Shown: positions 34,721 through 46,903, counted from the stretch's first letter. The stretch: 64,000 nucleotides of DNA from Petrosia ficiformis (GCA_947044365.1 OX345651.1:2591426-2655425); one strand, 5' to 3'. Program-made: numbers and translations. The notes: a model not told the origin generated them from the sequence alone.

Positions 34721-36200
34721 AAGCCAGAAAAGTGCCGTACGTTTTATTCATGATATTCATAATTTAGTTTTTCATTCATATTTGTGGTCTACGGTAACCT
34801 AAGTATGCGGAAATGTGTATACACACTCTATGATAATAATGAAATTCCATACGTGGTTTCTGGTTAAAGTGCAGATTGTAATTAGGTAAGTTAACACATG
34901 CTTTTAAGGTACATTTTTCTGTTTTCTTATTCAACGTATAGCTTTGATATTTCATACAGTACTTCAGGAGGTGTGACTCTAAAATCGTACAGAGCCGTTT
35001 TCCTTTCTAATCTTTCTTTGATGATCTATAGCGATGAGATACACGACATAGTAGAGAACATGCTGATCTAGAAATTGTACTGCAAATCTGTTCTGTAAGT
35101 TTTCAGATCTTAGTGAGTTGAGTGCTGACAGCAAGTTTTGTTTCATTATCTACTACACAGACGGAGAAAAATGTACCTTACACTTCCACAATTGTCGATC
35201 ACCTACTCACATTGTAGATTTCATCTACATTTAAAATTTTTTCTGGAGTTAGCACATCTTGAGATATATAAATTGTACAAAAATGAATCAACGAAGTGAA
35301 ATAGTTCTTGAGATATCAGAGAGTACGGTAGTACTCTCTATGTAGGGATGGCACGGAAAAAAAATGGCCGCCCATGCATTTCAATTGCAAGTGATGAGCT
35401 GAAATCTCTGGTAATATATACACATAAGTTTCTATACACACATGCCTGTTTATATCTAGTGTTTTTATGACTACCAATACCTTCTAGATGGCCGAAGATT
35501 ATTGTTAAGGTAGAGAACCGGCGAGTGGCAAAACTGGCAAAATCTTCATCATATTAATATTATTTTCCAGACAAATCATTTTTTTGTTTGTTGACCTATC
35601 ACGATGATTCTAGCACCATTCCCGTCGCATTTATAGTAAAATTCTGGTCGTAAAGTATCGAGATGATATCTTCAGATACTATGAAAGAAGACAGTCTCAA
35701 CGACTACAAAGATTTGATCTGAAATTGGACGCCATTTTCCTAAGTGGAATTTAATTACGCATGCGCATTTGTATACTCTTAACATGGAAGGTGGAAGTGT
35801 TTGGCATTGTAATAACATTTGTGAGTTTGTGAGCAAATACTAATAATGAATATAATAATTATTAATATTAAAGCAATTGTATAATAATATTGTATACTAT
35901 GATAAGCATTGGAATACTGAATGGTTGACACAGTGACTGACACTACTTCTTGTAGGACTGCAGACAGTGATGTAAGTGAATAGAGAATATACATCCTCTG
36001 TAAGTGAAAGAGAATGATAATCAATACATAAACAAAAGACTGACCTTCATTGATGAACAAATTTTAATGCATTTTTGATTGCATGATTTCATAATGATAT
36101 ATAGTATTTCTGCAATCTACAAAAAAACATTCACATCGTTTAGAAAAAAATCAATGAAAACAAGAATAATAAAAAACATTTTCAATAAAAATGAAAGAAG
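34721..36200. other. Non-coding stretch, unclassified, partly GC-richer
   Basis: Sequence from AAGGTGGCGCTCGGG (34,708) to about 35,770 has a different feel from its flanks and repeats a GGT-rich start near 35,506. No frame or terminal repeats were found. It may be an uncharacterised non-autonomous element. Confidence 0.4.
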
Positions 36201-36361
36201 ATGTAGGGATGTCAAAACCCAAAAAGCAAGCAAACAAGGTTGGGAAGCTAACTTAGGACCCAAAGTTAAACAAACCACTTCCATATAACCCTACATAATT
36301 ACAGCTCTTTGTACAGAGGTGTAAGCACTTATGTAGGGTTATATGGAAGTGGTTTGTTTAA
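36201..36361. mobile_element. Small MITE (ATGTAGGG family) plus inverted end
   Basis: ATGTAGGGATGTC at 36,201 and AACCCTACAT at 36,296 bound a 96-bp element. 36,331-36,361 repeats the right end in reverse (ATGTAGGGTTATATGG). A second family member is at 46,904-46,984. Confidence 0.65.
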
Positions 36362-36560
36362 TGCAGAAGATCGTAAGGATGATATTTATGCAAACCTTAA
36401 TCTGAATCACATATTTGTCCCCGTGGCAGTGGAGACATTTGGAGCTTTTGGTCCGAAGACAGTACGGTTCCTCACTCACCTGGGTCACCGTCTGAGGTCT
36501 GTTACTGGAGAAATGAATTCTTGCAACTCAACATATATCTGTGGCAATACAAAAAGGTAA
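36340..36560 (+). pseudogene. TE-derived protein fragment (RT-associated C-terminus)
   Basis: The frame reads NAEDRKDDIYANL, HIFVPVAVETFGAFGP, FLTHLGHRLRSVTGE. I recognise this FVPVAVETFG...VTGE pattern from C-terminal parts of reverse-transcriptase proteins in marine invertebrate genomes; no catalytic motif is present. It starts directly at the inverted end of the small MITE. Confidence 0.5.
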
Positions 36561-37491
36561 TACCGCGTCCATCCTGGGCACATGTGCCTCGTAGCTAAGT
36601 GTTTATTAGTATATTGTTTACAATTTTATTTCATTTTATTTTATTTTATCTTATTTTTATTAATATTAATGAATAATTAATTAAATTATATCGTGATATG
36701 TGATATATCGCAATATAAACAGTCACGACATACGATATAAAATTTCTATATCGTGGCAGCACTACACATACGTAACTTCTACTTAATAAGTACTTATACT
36801 GTTATACATGTATGGAGAATAAATATGATATTGAAATAGAGCTGATATACATATAACTATTGTAACGTTGTTTAGCAGTTTTATCTCAAATGTGCTAAAC
36901 ATGACATGTGTATATACAATATACCTTATACCTGTGTAGTCAACATGTTTGTAGAGTCGTGTTGCTTCAATACCACACAACAATAAAGCAATGGAAAATT
37001 ATTCATTATCTAACCCCTTGCTAACATTTACACAAAATGATTATACACTGGTGTGGACTAATTACATAATGTATTTATTATTATATTGTTGTTGCTCAAG
37101 TAATATTAATTTTTATTTAAAGAAGTATGCAACATTAATTATCAGTGAGTTTAGAATGGGAGAACATCCTCCCCACACACACCATCTCCCTGTGTCTGCA
37201 TACATGCATACATATAGTACCACATGCCATTTCCACACTAAATCCTATACATCTTCCCACTGAAAAGTGAAAACAGAGATTTAATCAGCAGGGGCTGCAC
37301 CCTTCTGTACATGTATGTAATACTAGTAACACCCATGCTGTAGAAGCTCAGCTACATGTAGTAACTACAAATAAAGTTATCTTATAACATTCCTGTTACA
37401 CTTACACGCAATGTATATTGTAATTGGGGTCTGGAGGTATATGGAGAGGGCCCCCTACACTGTTCTAAAAATATGTAATTTATGTTAGCTC
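36561..37491. other. Non-coding stretch, nothing recognised
   Basis: It contains an imperfect ATATCG-rich palindromic patch near 36,690-36,765. No gene is supported. Confidence 0.45.
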
Positions 37492-37640
37492 ACCTGTTTC
37501 ATCTTCCCAGTCCCAATTAATATCTTCTTGTTCTTCAGTACTACTCCAAGTGTCTTCATTTGAAGTTTCAGAGCTTTCGACGTGCAGTTTGAACAAATTT
37601 CGTCTCTTCTGCCCATACCACGCGATACCACGTGTCTAAC
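37492..37640 (-). other. Exon-like open segment with splice donor
   Basis: On the minus strand a frame reads YGQKRRNLFKLHVESS, then an acidic STEEQEDINWDWEDET, and ends at a good donor (ACAG then GTGAGC). A second frame starts with an ATG (MGRRDEICSNC). Not recognised. It could be one exon of an unidentified gene or TE. Confidence 0.35.
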
Positions 37641-37857
37641 TAACTATGGGGGTGGTATGAGGTGTGACCATTAAAATTTGTTGGCGGGGTTTTAAGAAGG
37701 AAAGGAACTGTACAGTGGATTTGGTAAGGAATGAAAAGTTATAATAGTTCAGTTTGTAAGACACACATAAACATGTACATGTAATTTATATTAGTAGGGT
37801 TCATACCCTTGGAAATTCAATACTTGATAACTAAAACCACACATAATTATATAACAT

Positions 37858-37889
37858 GATATATATATATATATATACCTGTGTATGTT

Positions 37890-37927
<38 letters not shown>

Positions 37928-38176
37928 TGATGATGACATCATCCCTTTGATGTGGTGAGTCCTAATATAGACCTATGTGCACACTATGCAGGAGATGTCA
38001 CCATCATACAATATATTGTATATAGTATGCTAATAGGTCCTATATACTGAATATAGGACCCTTGTTTTGTGTCCTCGGATGTGATATAGCCCTTGCAGGC
38101 TCGGGCTATATCACATCCTCGGACACAAAACTCAGGTCCTATATTTTGTATATAGGACGTATTAGCATACTATATA

Positions 38177-38209
<33 letters not shown>
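37858..38209. repeat. (TA)n microsatellites around the hairpin element
   Basis: TA runs at about 37,858-37,878, 37,897-37,922 and 38,180-38,209. Confidence 0.85.
38021..38172. mobile_element. Near-perfect 152-bp palindrome (hairpin MITE)
   Basis: Arms of about 70 bp (TATAGTATGCTAATA at the left, its complement at the right) meet near TTGCAGGCTC. The centre holds GATGTGATATAGCCC and its complement. It lies between TA repeats and is non-coding. Confidence 0.85.
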
Positions 38210-38215
<6 letters not shown>

Positions 38216-38548
38216 ATAGATCTATATATATACACACACACATAAATGAGTATAATTACATAATTATATTTATATAATTATTATGTACGTGTATGAAATT
38301 CAATAACAAGGTTTCTTTGCACTTGAAGGTCTCTGCTATTAAATATCATCAAAGGTCATTTACATTCACCTTGACCTCAAAAATTCATAATGGAATTACC
38401 AACAATGTTTTACCTTCACCATTTTATTTTCATATAATTATCTCAACTAATAAAACATATTCGAATGAATATGTTTGCTAGTATAATTATTATGTTGACT
38501 TTTTTATTATTTAGTTAATTAGCTATATTAATGTTGTTTGCTAAAGTG

Positions 38549-38688
38549 GATGGAAGATTCTGTGAAGAAAAGACTATTTATCAAGCCTCACTCTACCATT
38601 ATGGAGGACGAGCAAGATGAAAGATCTTGGGAACGTCATCATTTCAGAGTTAGACTGCCTACTGATAGTCCAACCAGTCCTCAGGTTT
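38549..38688 (+). other. Exon-like small open frame
   Basis: It starts MEDSVKKRLFIKPHSTIMED and ends PTDSPTSPQ, where CAG|GTTTGA could be a weak donor; otherwise it stops after one more codon. Composition is protein-like and richer in GC than its flanks. Unrecognised. Confidence 0.35.
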
Positions 38689-38979
38689 GAGAGTTTGTTA
38701 TTTCAGACAAAAGAGATTCATTGTTTCTTATCATCACAATACTGCCTACCCATTACATACACTAAACTCCAATATTAGTAGTACACAAAGCATAGAGCAA
38801 AATGTTAATGTTATTAATTATTCATAAGGGGTGTGGTTATATTCAGTGCGTCTTCAATATCTGTGACTTTGAATCTGATGTTCACAAGCCAAAAACAGAC
38901 AATTTTTTAACTTAGGTAACATTTCACTAATGTGTAGATGCATTCAGAAATGCTATAATCCAATGCTCGAAATAGTTTT

Positions 38980-39095
38980 CAAAGGTGTCCAGCAGAGACT
39001 TCTGACGATTTGTCCAGTCAAATGAAATTTTGTCCTCACAAAAGAGGCAAAATGTCTGGAAAATGACCCATCACTGGACATTATTTTGAGCACTG
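38980..39095 (+). repeat. Dispersed repeat shared with 25,495-25,570
   Basis: See the partner. The rest of 38,690-39,980 shows no gene that I can support. Confidence 0.55.
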
Positions 39096-39982
39096 TAATC
39101 TGATTGAGCTGCAGGATTCCTTATAGCTTACACAGGTTGTTCAAATACAAAATGTAGTTGCACCAAACTGTCTTTCTAACTACAAATATAAATAAGGCAG
39201 TGGAGTCTGGCTCATGAGACTGCAAGAAAGTGGTTGATCAAAAACAATGAATCTTTTTACATACGTGTATAATATTAGATATTATTCTTAAATTAGGAAA
39301 GTTTTGCTATTTATAGATTGGAAATTTTTCACGGTAAAAAAAAGTCATTTCATTCAATTTTTATAATTCAATTTCATGAAACGTACTATTTTTCAACTAA
39401 TTAGTTAAACATTAACATTTCAAGGAGTTTAATGGGCACTGAAATGTTTAGCAGCACAATTCCTGATCTATTTTATATTTTAGTAATGTTCATCCAAACT
39501 CTTATACATGTATGACATGATAAGAATTATGATATAGTATTAAGTAATATACATGTATATGTATATAAAACTGTTTGAATAGTGTGTAAACTTTGAAAAT
39601 AAAATGTTCTTTACATGTTATGTCTTTGTACTTGCATGTGTGTATACATGTTATTGTTAGGGCTGCCAAGAGGGAGAGGTCCACATTGAATACATAATTA
39701 TACTGTAATTCAGTAACTGTCTACATAACAAATAATACACCTGTACATGTATGCATGAACATTTTTGTCTACATGTACTTTTCTTATATAAAGATACACA
39801 TGTATTCATTATTATCCTGTGATTGGTTTGAACTGATCATTGTCATTAATTACTATTTGTTAAGGGAATCATTTCTCCAGTCAGAAATCTCAAAATCTTT
39901 CTACAAGTTGCTTGTCCTTGCTGATTTTCTGTACAATAGCTTTTCAGTTTTGTAATCTGACCATGCATTATACATGTACAAG

Positions 39983-40062
39983 TAGTTTCTTCCATAATGT
40001 ATCAAACCTGTTTATTTGGAGTTGTCTAAAACCTTCTCTATCATTAGGGTTGTGAATATGGA
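39983..40062 (-). pseudogene. AID/APOBEC-like deaminase relic (copy 0)
   Basis: About 80 bp matches the region encoding DREGLRQLLINRFDIRVWKK of copy 1 (41,335): TCAAACCTGTTTAT and ACCTTCTCTATCA survive, but the zinc-site half is gone. A matching leader exon and promoter block still stands at 40,546-40,840, so a whole gene once lay here. Confidence 0.75.
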
Positions 40063-40545
40063 GCACAATCATATATGTACATATGTATACATGTATTAAA
40101 TAGAAGTGTTGGTTTCCATATACATGTACATGTAGTTATTAGATGTACATGTATAATAATTATACAATACAATCTATAGACACCACATCTACACAAGTAC
40201 ATCTATACTAGTGGTTTCACAGTAATGGTTATGGTTATAGTATGCCTGACTCTCAAGCATTTAGTTTAGTTTACTGGAATTATATTGGCCTTACTAAAGA
40301 AAGTGCTTTGGTTATAGTTAACTACAGTATAACCAATTACATGTATTGGCCAATTTTCATTTTAGTTAGTTAGAAGTTATTGTTGCAGACCTGTATACAT
40401 GTAGTTAGTTAATTAAAAGTTACTAAAAGAGGTTGTTAACTTGTTATACACATGTACATGTAGGTGTGCATGTAGTTAACTAATACAACACTAATCTATA
40501 CATATACAATGTATACACATGTATAGTGTAGTATATTCTTCTTAC

Positions 40546-40840
40546 CTGTTTAATATTTCCTTTTAGGATATCTCACTTCTCTGTTATTACTTAAGTCAAT
40601 GTGTATATATACATACATACACATGTATATACAGTGTATATGCAGTTTGTGAAGTGATTATGCAATCATCCAGATCACTATATTCATATTATAATGATTA
40701 TATTTTGTTGATGGTATAAGATTATTCATATAGATCACATGATATTTTAACAGTAATTACATGTTTCTAAGGAAGTAATATTTTACTAGAAGCCCCACCT
40801 TTAGGATAATAGTTATTTCTTTAGTATACAACTATGAGTA
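40546..40840 (-). promoter_or_regulatory. Fossil leader exon and promoter block of copy 0
   Basis: The minus strand has GTGAGATATCC...AACAG|GTAAGAAG at the 40,546 boundary, like the leader exon at 42,617. The block from 40,640 to 40,840 is almost identical to 57,490-57,690, and a half C/EBP-like site (ATTATGCAAT) lies near 40,658. Confidence 0.6.
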
Positions 40841-41334
40841 TTCCAGGATCTGGTGTTTCCTTGAAGTGGTTATTTGAATGTGAAGATTATTATCAACAGT
40901 TGTTTCATAAATTGATTCTACACTAATCCATGTATATATTAATTATCATGTGTATTGGAAGCTAACTAATCTGTTATTATGGATATGGTAACAAATATGA
41001 TCAAATTTTATTCTGCCTTTATTATATCTTATGAATATAAAACTCAAAAGCCTTATACATGTACATGTAGGTGCTTGTATGTTTTCATTTTTTTATAGTT
41101 CTTTCACAACTTTAGAAGTGCTCTTCAGTTAGTAAAAGTACATGTAAAGCTAGTTAGTTAATTAGTATTTTTTATTAATTGATTGGAATTTTGAGCTTTA
41201 AAAATACTAAACTTAAATACAAACATACAGTACATGTAGTAATGATGCCAGAAGCATAGAATGATCTTTAGATTATTCTGCCAAATGAATTAATTCCTGT
41301 CGAATGATTACAAATAATAATGAACTAAGATAAT

Positions 41335-41953
41335 TTAAACTTCTTTCTTTAATTGTCTTATATAGTTTTCTGTTTGAGTATCTGATCCGTACCTCATATC
41401 ATGTAGTTTCTTCCATACTCGTATGTCAAACCTGTTTATCAGGAGTTGTCGGAGACCTTCTCTATCACTATGGTTATGCAGACGATATATTCGTCCAACA
41501 AAAATAGTAGGTTTATAATGACAGTATTCAAAATGCTTTATCAGTTCTTTAGAGCAGGCGTCACATGGGGAGTTTTCAATCCATAATGTTGTTATACCGT
41601 TAGGTTGTTGATTACTATCAATAAACAATATCTCTGCATGTTCACCACCTGGTGTATTAATAAACACTTCCCTTTCATTAGTCCACAATAGAGTACCATG
41701 TTCCTGTATTGCTCTTTGTGCTACTTCAGTTTCATCATACATGTGTTCATGGTATGGCACTTCTTCATCAGTGTAGTCATTGTTACTGTTAACATAGCTT
41801 GTGTTTCTATTTTCTAAATCTAGGATTTCAGGGTTTTCTTCATCATAGACAGGTGCTTCTTTTTGTTGCCTTGTTTTTTTCTTCTCCTCAGCACATAATA
41901 CAAATATAACAGAATATACAGGGGATAATAATAACTGCTAATATAGTTTCCAT
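41335..41953 (-). pseudogene. AID/APOBEC-like deaminase, copy 1, apparent frameshift
   Basis: The catalytic domain is complete: HAEILF, then ENSPCDACS (zinc cysteines), KPTIFVGRIYRL, DREGLRQLLINRFDIRVW, and a C-terminal helix ENYIRQLKKEV. The frame runs upstream without an ATG through EKKKTRQQKEAP. The natural start appears to be an ATG at 41,951-41,953 giving METILAVIIIPCIFCYICIMC, a transmembrane segment, which meets a TGA at 41,888-41,890 just before the downstream frame; a one-base shift would join them. Alternatively an acceptor (TATATTAGCAG) starts the exon in frame. I cannot decide between a real frameshift, a sequencing error, or splicing. The closest paralog is copy 2. The leader exon lies at 42,617. 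Confidence 0.75.
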
Positions 41954-42616
41954 TTTCTATGAGTAACAATAAAAAGAGATCCATTAATTGACCATAGTGG
42001 AATGTACAAGAACATATAATTATATACATGTAGTCATTAATAAACACCGCAGTAGTTTTAACAGTAATTACTATACTATACTGACAGTAGAACTAAGGTA
42101 ATTATTGTTACTGTATGTTACTGTATGTAGTACATGTACAGTACATTGTATATAGAATTATGTATCATAATTTATACATGTAGTACAGTGTGTTACCCTA
42201 GCAACCTAATAGACATGCAGGTAGTATATCAATAATATACATGTACATGCATAGTATGTTCAGCTCATAAAAATACATGTATATTATCTATTGAATCATA
42301 ATAAATGAATACATGTACATGTATTGTATAATAATATCATAACATGTACATGTACATGTATATGTAATATACATGTACCTCTTGCAGTTGCTGGTATACA
42401 GGTTTATGGAGACATAAATTATAAATACATGTACACTTTCTGATTGTGTAATAATTATTATATATAATTATAATTTTATAATGCATCTACTAATCATTTA
42501 TGATATACACATGTACACATGTAGTTTAAAATGTATACATTAATTTTCATTGGCAGTCAGTCACATGTATACATAAATATTGTATGTAGAATTGTACATA
42601 ATAATATTCTTCTTAC

Positions 42617-42900
42617 CTGTTTTAATTCTTTCCAGGATATCTCACTTCTCTTTAGTATAAATCTCTTATATATAATTTTGGAATTGATTGCGCAATGATT
42701 CACAGAAATATTGTGTATTATAATTGTATATTTACTAGTAGATTTGAATAATCATTATTCCTGGAAAGTCCCTGGTAATTCCTCCATTGTTCTATTTTTA
42801 GACTAATTCATGACATTATTATAAATCACATGACATGGTAATAGTGCATGATTGATGTTACAAAGGAACTGTTTAACCACAAGCCCAAACGTCATTAGGA
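42617..42900 (-). promoter_or_regulatory. Leader exon and promoter block of copy 1
   Basis: The minus-strand exon ends GGAAAGAATTAAAACAG|GTAAGAAG at 42,617. Upstream lie ATTGCGCAAT (42,687) and a block shared with the other copies (TTCTATTTTTAGA...TCATGACAT...CACATGA, 42,785-42,900). Confidence 0.6.
42687..42696. promoter_or_regulatory. C/EBP-type palindrome ATTGCGCAAT
   Basis: Exact palindromic C/EBP consensus, 70 bp upstream of the leader-exon donor of copy 1. Comparable sites occur at similar distances for copies 2, 3 and the 58.4-kb promoter. Confidence 0.6.
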
Positions 42901-44147
42901 CGAGTACATACATGTACATGTAGTTATTCCAGTAATCTACTGTTTTGTTGAAGTTGTTTATGTTCATAATCATATATAATTACCGGTCCTTTGATGATCA
43001 TTATACCTGATACTTTACTGCTGTTTCATAAGTAATTTTATAATAAACTCAAATATGTTCATTATATGTAATGTGCATTGTATACATGTATGTACATGTA
43101 CATGTAAGTACATGTATACATGTACATGTATACTTACTTATGTACCATTTATATTGGAATTTTGAAATTAGCTAAGTTACCATGTTACTAGTAACATGGT
43201 AACAAATGTATTTCTACACTAATTGACCCTCTCCCTTTGAGAGGGTTGCAGTAAATTGTTTTGGAAAAATGTCTGCCCGTGTGTCTGTATGTCTTTGTGT
43301 CTGGTCACATCGCTGTACCTCAAGAACTGGACACTCCTGGACTTCCATACTTGGCGTGAATACACTCCTCCGAAGTGGCAAGATCGAGCACTCGCTAATA
43401 TTTTCTCTATCATACTAAGCTATCAAAAAGGGCAAGAAAACTGCTAGGTGTGGCTTCTTTCAGTCTTCCAGACTCTTCCTGCATCTAACAAAGCATGAGT
43501 TTCACATCACTGGCTGTCTTAATGACTCCTCTTTCCAACAAAGCAAGTTAGAACCTTTAAACATGTATATTTCAAAAGTTATAAAACTGACAAACGTTTC
43601 ATGAAACACCCCACCCATAATTATAGCAAAATTAACTTGTATATAAATCTACAACAATTAGGAGAGGAAGGGTCATGCAACATTCAGTTGCTCTATATTT
43701 ATTTTCTGCTACTGTTATTCATAACTAACATGGAAATGTACATGTACGGCTATATATATTACATCACTATGTCACTATGTCACTATGCCACATCATTACA
43801 TTTGTTGTCAAATTTTGATTGGTCAGGCAGTTACATGTATATGCACATTGTGCATTATGGTATTTGAAACTGCTTACATTAACAGTTTTAAGATGGTTCA
43901 CATATATAGGCTGTTTGCTTTGAAGTGTGCACATGTTACATGTTATGTAATTATATTAGTTAAGGTATCTGCAACAGAAGAGGGTCATTGCAAAGAGCAT
44001 ATGTACAACCAAAAGCCTATCTGTTCCAGAGATAAATGAGTTTCAACACAGATGAGCAGTGTTTGATATAAATTCATAAACTACACATTGTACATATAAT
44101 TGAGTTTTCTGTTGAAATTAAGCCGTTAATTTTACTGTTATTCACTT
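42901..44147. other. Non-coding stretch with one GC-richer island
   Basis: 43,190-43,500 (CCTCTCCCTTTGAGAGGG and onward) is GC-richer and has open frames on both strands without any recognisable domain, probably an old repeat. The remainder shows nothing. Confidence 0.45.
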
Positions 44148-44271
44148 AACAGTTAATGTTGTTAGTGACATTATAATCATAATTAACTGTGTCATTTGAA
44201 AGAACTGTGCAGTGTCAAATAAGAAGCTCTTTGTGCCAATGGTGTGCCATATGAGCTTATCAAAAACACTG
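44148..44271 (+). mobile_element. 5'-truncated hAT MITE (GTTTTTGATAAG family)
   Basis: It matches the last 120 bp of 46,449-46,669, ending CTTATCAAAAACACTG. Confidence 0.75.
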
Positions 44272-44487
44272 ATATACATGTATACATGTATGTACATGTA
44301 CATTTACACAGCGAAATAAAAAAGTGCTTTTGATTATAGTACAAGTACATGTATGAACATTTTTTGATGTCAAAGTGAATTCACCTTGCGCACATGATCT
44401 TTATTATCATTCTTCCAAAAGAAATTGCTTGCATGATAAAAAAAATGTAAAGTCAAAATTTTATAATATTTTAAATAATATCTGAAT

Positions 44488-45156
44488 TTATATTTCATTC
44501 TGTAATTGTCTTATATAGTTTTCTGTACTAGTATCTGATCCATACATCTTATCATGTAGTGTCTGCCATACTCGTATATCGAACCCGTTTATCAGCAGTT
44601 GTTGGAGACCTTCTCTATCACTAGGATCATAAAGACGCCATATTCGTCCCACATAAATGGTAGGTTTTTGATGTTGGTGACGAAAATGATTTATTAGTTG
44701 TGTAGAGCAATTGTGACATGGAGAATTTTTAATCCTCATTGTTGATGTATGGTGAAGTTGTTTCTTGCTAGTGATGAACAGCATTTCTGCATGTTTACCA
44801 CCTGGTGTGTTAATGAATACTTGTTCTTCATTAATCCATAAAAGAGTACCAGGTTCCTTATCTGCTCTCTCTGCTACTTCATCTTCATTAGTGATGTACT
44901 CACAATCTATTGATCCATCAGTGTAGTCAGTTACTGTTAACATTAGTTGTGTTTCTCCTTTCTCTAAATCAATATTGTTTGGTTCAACTTGTTTTAGTAC
45001 ATTTTTTTTTGTATCATAGACTTTATGCTGCCTTCTTTTTTTCCTCCTCTCATCAGAGCCACAGCATAGAGCATATATACAACGGCAGCACACTATACAT
45101 ATGCACAAGAGAATAGCCCCAAATACTATATACTTTGTACGATCAGGGTCCATCAT
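44488..45156 (-). CDS. AID/APOBEC-like deaminase with N-terminal transmembrane segment, copy 2 (222 aa)
   Basis: An intact, predicted membrane-anchored polynucleotide cytidine deaminase. Residues 9-32 (YIVFGAILLCICIVCC...) form one transmembrane segment, followed by a basic stretch (ERRKKRRQHK) that by the positive-inside rule puts the catalytic part in the cytosol. The deaminase domain has His122 and Glu124 in KHAEMLF, and Cys147 and Cys150 in NSPCHNCS, the zinc set with the proton-shuttling Glu. KPTIYVGRIWRL, DREGLQQLLINGFDIRVW and ENYIRQLQNEI follow, the layout seen in AID/APOBEC proteins. Substrate (DNA or RNA) is unknown. A leader exon lies at 45,389 and C/EBP-like sites upstream. Confidence 0.85.
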   Translation of the reverse strand: MMDPDRTKYIVFGAILLCICIVCCRCIYALCCGSDERRKKRRQHKVYDTKKNVLKQVEPNNIDLEKGETQLMLTVTDYTDGSIDCEYITNEDEVAERADKEPGTLLWINEEQVFINTPGGKHAEMLFITSKKQLHHTSTMRIKNSPCHNCSTQLINHFRHQHQKPTIYVGRIWRLYDPSDREGLQQLLINGFDIRVWQTLHDKMYGSDTSTENYIRQLQNEI

Positions 45157-45388
45157 CTATGAATAAATAGTGATAAAAAGGGATAGAGAAATATTATTGG
45201 ATAACTATTATGTTTCAACTTGTATAGAACAGCTAAGAAAATAAAAATTAAGCAGTTAAATTTATAATGTACATATACATATACATGTAGTACTAGTATA
45301 CTAAAAGGCTTTTCATATGTACTTATACAACCATGTATACATTATACATGTAATATACATTGTACATGTACATGTATATGTTTCTTAC

Positions 45389-45720
45389 CTGTTTACTTGT
45401 TTGTATCACTTCAATTCTTCACTTCAACTAGCTTACATGTATTACCAGTATCTAGATAATTGTCTGCATTATATACTGAATGATTGCTCAATAATCTTAT
45501 AATAATAATTATTAATGTACAATTTGTACATAATTATACAACATGTAATATTTACTATAATATTTACTGACAGTGTCAAAATTAAAACACCCTGGTGATT
45601 TCCCTCCATCTATAGTTTCTATTTTTAGATGAATTCATGACATCATACATGTACTTTTATTGATCACATGATGTCTTAACAGTAGTTACAGTGCTCATTG
45701 TTTAGTGGCCTCTACTTCAA
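45389..45720 (-). promoter_or_regulatory. Leader exon, C/EBP-type site and promoter block of copy 2
   Basis: The exon ends AAGTAAACAG|GTAAGAAA at 45,389. ATTGCTCAAT is at 45,483-45,492, and TGACATCA (CRE/ATF-like) at 45,638-45,645 within the shared block. Confidence 0.6.
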
Positions 45721-46019
45721 ATGTACATGTTCAAATTTACCACTACCTGCTTATTTATACCAAGTTTTATAACTCATTGTTACTGTTTCACAACTTTCAT
45801 AATATGTATAATGACAAATGAATACATGGAAACATACTCATCTTGTTTGAAGGCTATTGCTCTTGATATGCTGCTTGAAATCAAGTACAATTAAGTTAGG
45901 GGCCACTTAACATTGAGCAATGGCTCTAAGCTTTTTGCCACTTGCATTGTGATACGATCAAGCCACAAAACTGTTTCTATTTCTGCTATTATCATTAATT
46001 ATTGTTATGCTCTTGAAAA

Positions 46020-46180
46020 CACCCTGGTGATTTCCCTCTACAAGTTGTTTCTTCTTTTAGATTAATCCATGACATCATATTACATGTAGGTTTTACTATA
46101 TATTGATCACATACAGCTTTACATGTAATATCATAAAGAAAGTTACATAATACATGTTTTGATGATTACTAGAAGTCCAG
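46020..46180 (-). promoter_or_regulatory. Duplicate of the shared promoter block
   Basis: It repeats CCTGGTGATTTCCCTC, the TTTTAGATTAATCCATGACA stretch and TGACATCA (46,070-46,077). No leader exon is next to it, so it is probably a leftover of a lost gene copy. Confidence 0.5.
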
Positions 46181-46448
46181 AGCCACGTCAAATGGCTTAC
46201 TAGCTGTAGATTATATTATCATTGCAAATACGTATTTTATTAATAGTACAAAATTCTAAGTATGTAAAGTATGACTATTTACATAATAATAAAATAATAT
46301 GAAGATCACAATAACATGTACATGTATGTACATGTACATTACACAATTATTTATTTAGATTAGTAATTTTGTATTACTAAATATGCTTGTAGTATAATTA
46401 TTTGAGTTGTTTTACATGTACATGTGTATATGTTTATAATACTCAGGC

Positions 46449-46669
46449 CAGAGTTTTTGATAAGTTTTGAAGCACGGGCCATATTGGCTCAACAATGATT
46501 AGTGTGTGCACCATTGGGAATACATCTTGAGCCAATTAACAAAGAATTAATGCTGTTAGTGATAATATAATCATAATTGCCTGCACCACTGGCCCAAAGA
46601 GAGAACTCTTTACAAAATAAGAAGCTCTTTGGGCCAATGATGCGTCATATAAGCTTATCAAAAACACTG
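46449..46669 (+). mobile_element. hAT-type MITE (GTTTTTGATAAG family), full copy
   Basis: Ends are CAGAGTTTTTGATAAG and CTTATCAAAAACACTG, with an exact 8-bp target duplication ACTCAGGC (46,441-46,448 and 46,670-46,677). It is 221 bp and non-coding. Other copies are at 21,156 and 44,148. Confidence 0.92.
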
Positions 46670-46903
46670 ACTCAGGCCCATGTACATGTATATCTGGTTT
46701 AGAAGCTTGACTTACCTGCATTGTATTTTGTTATATTCACAGTTCCCAGATGATTATGTAATGTACAAGAACATGTACATGATTACATACATGTACATGT
46801 ACATTATACACTGTAGTCAGTCATATGTGCATTCATGATTTCATGTTAAGTTTAAATTCATTCAAATAAAGTAAGTATAGTATAATAATAATAATGTAAG
46901 AAC

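Noticed and set aside
43190..43500. A gene in the GC-richer island
   Set aside because: Open frames on both strands of about 63 codons show no domain and look like an old repeat.
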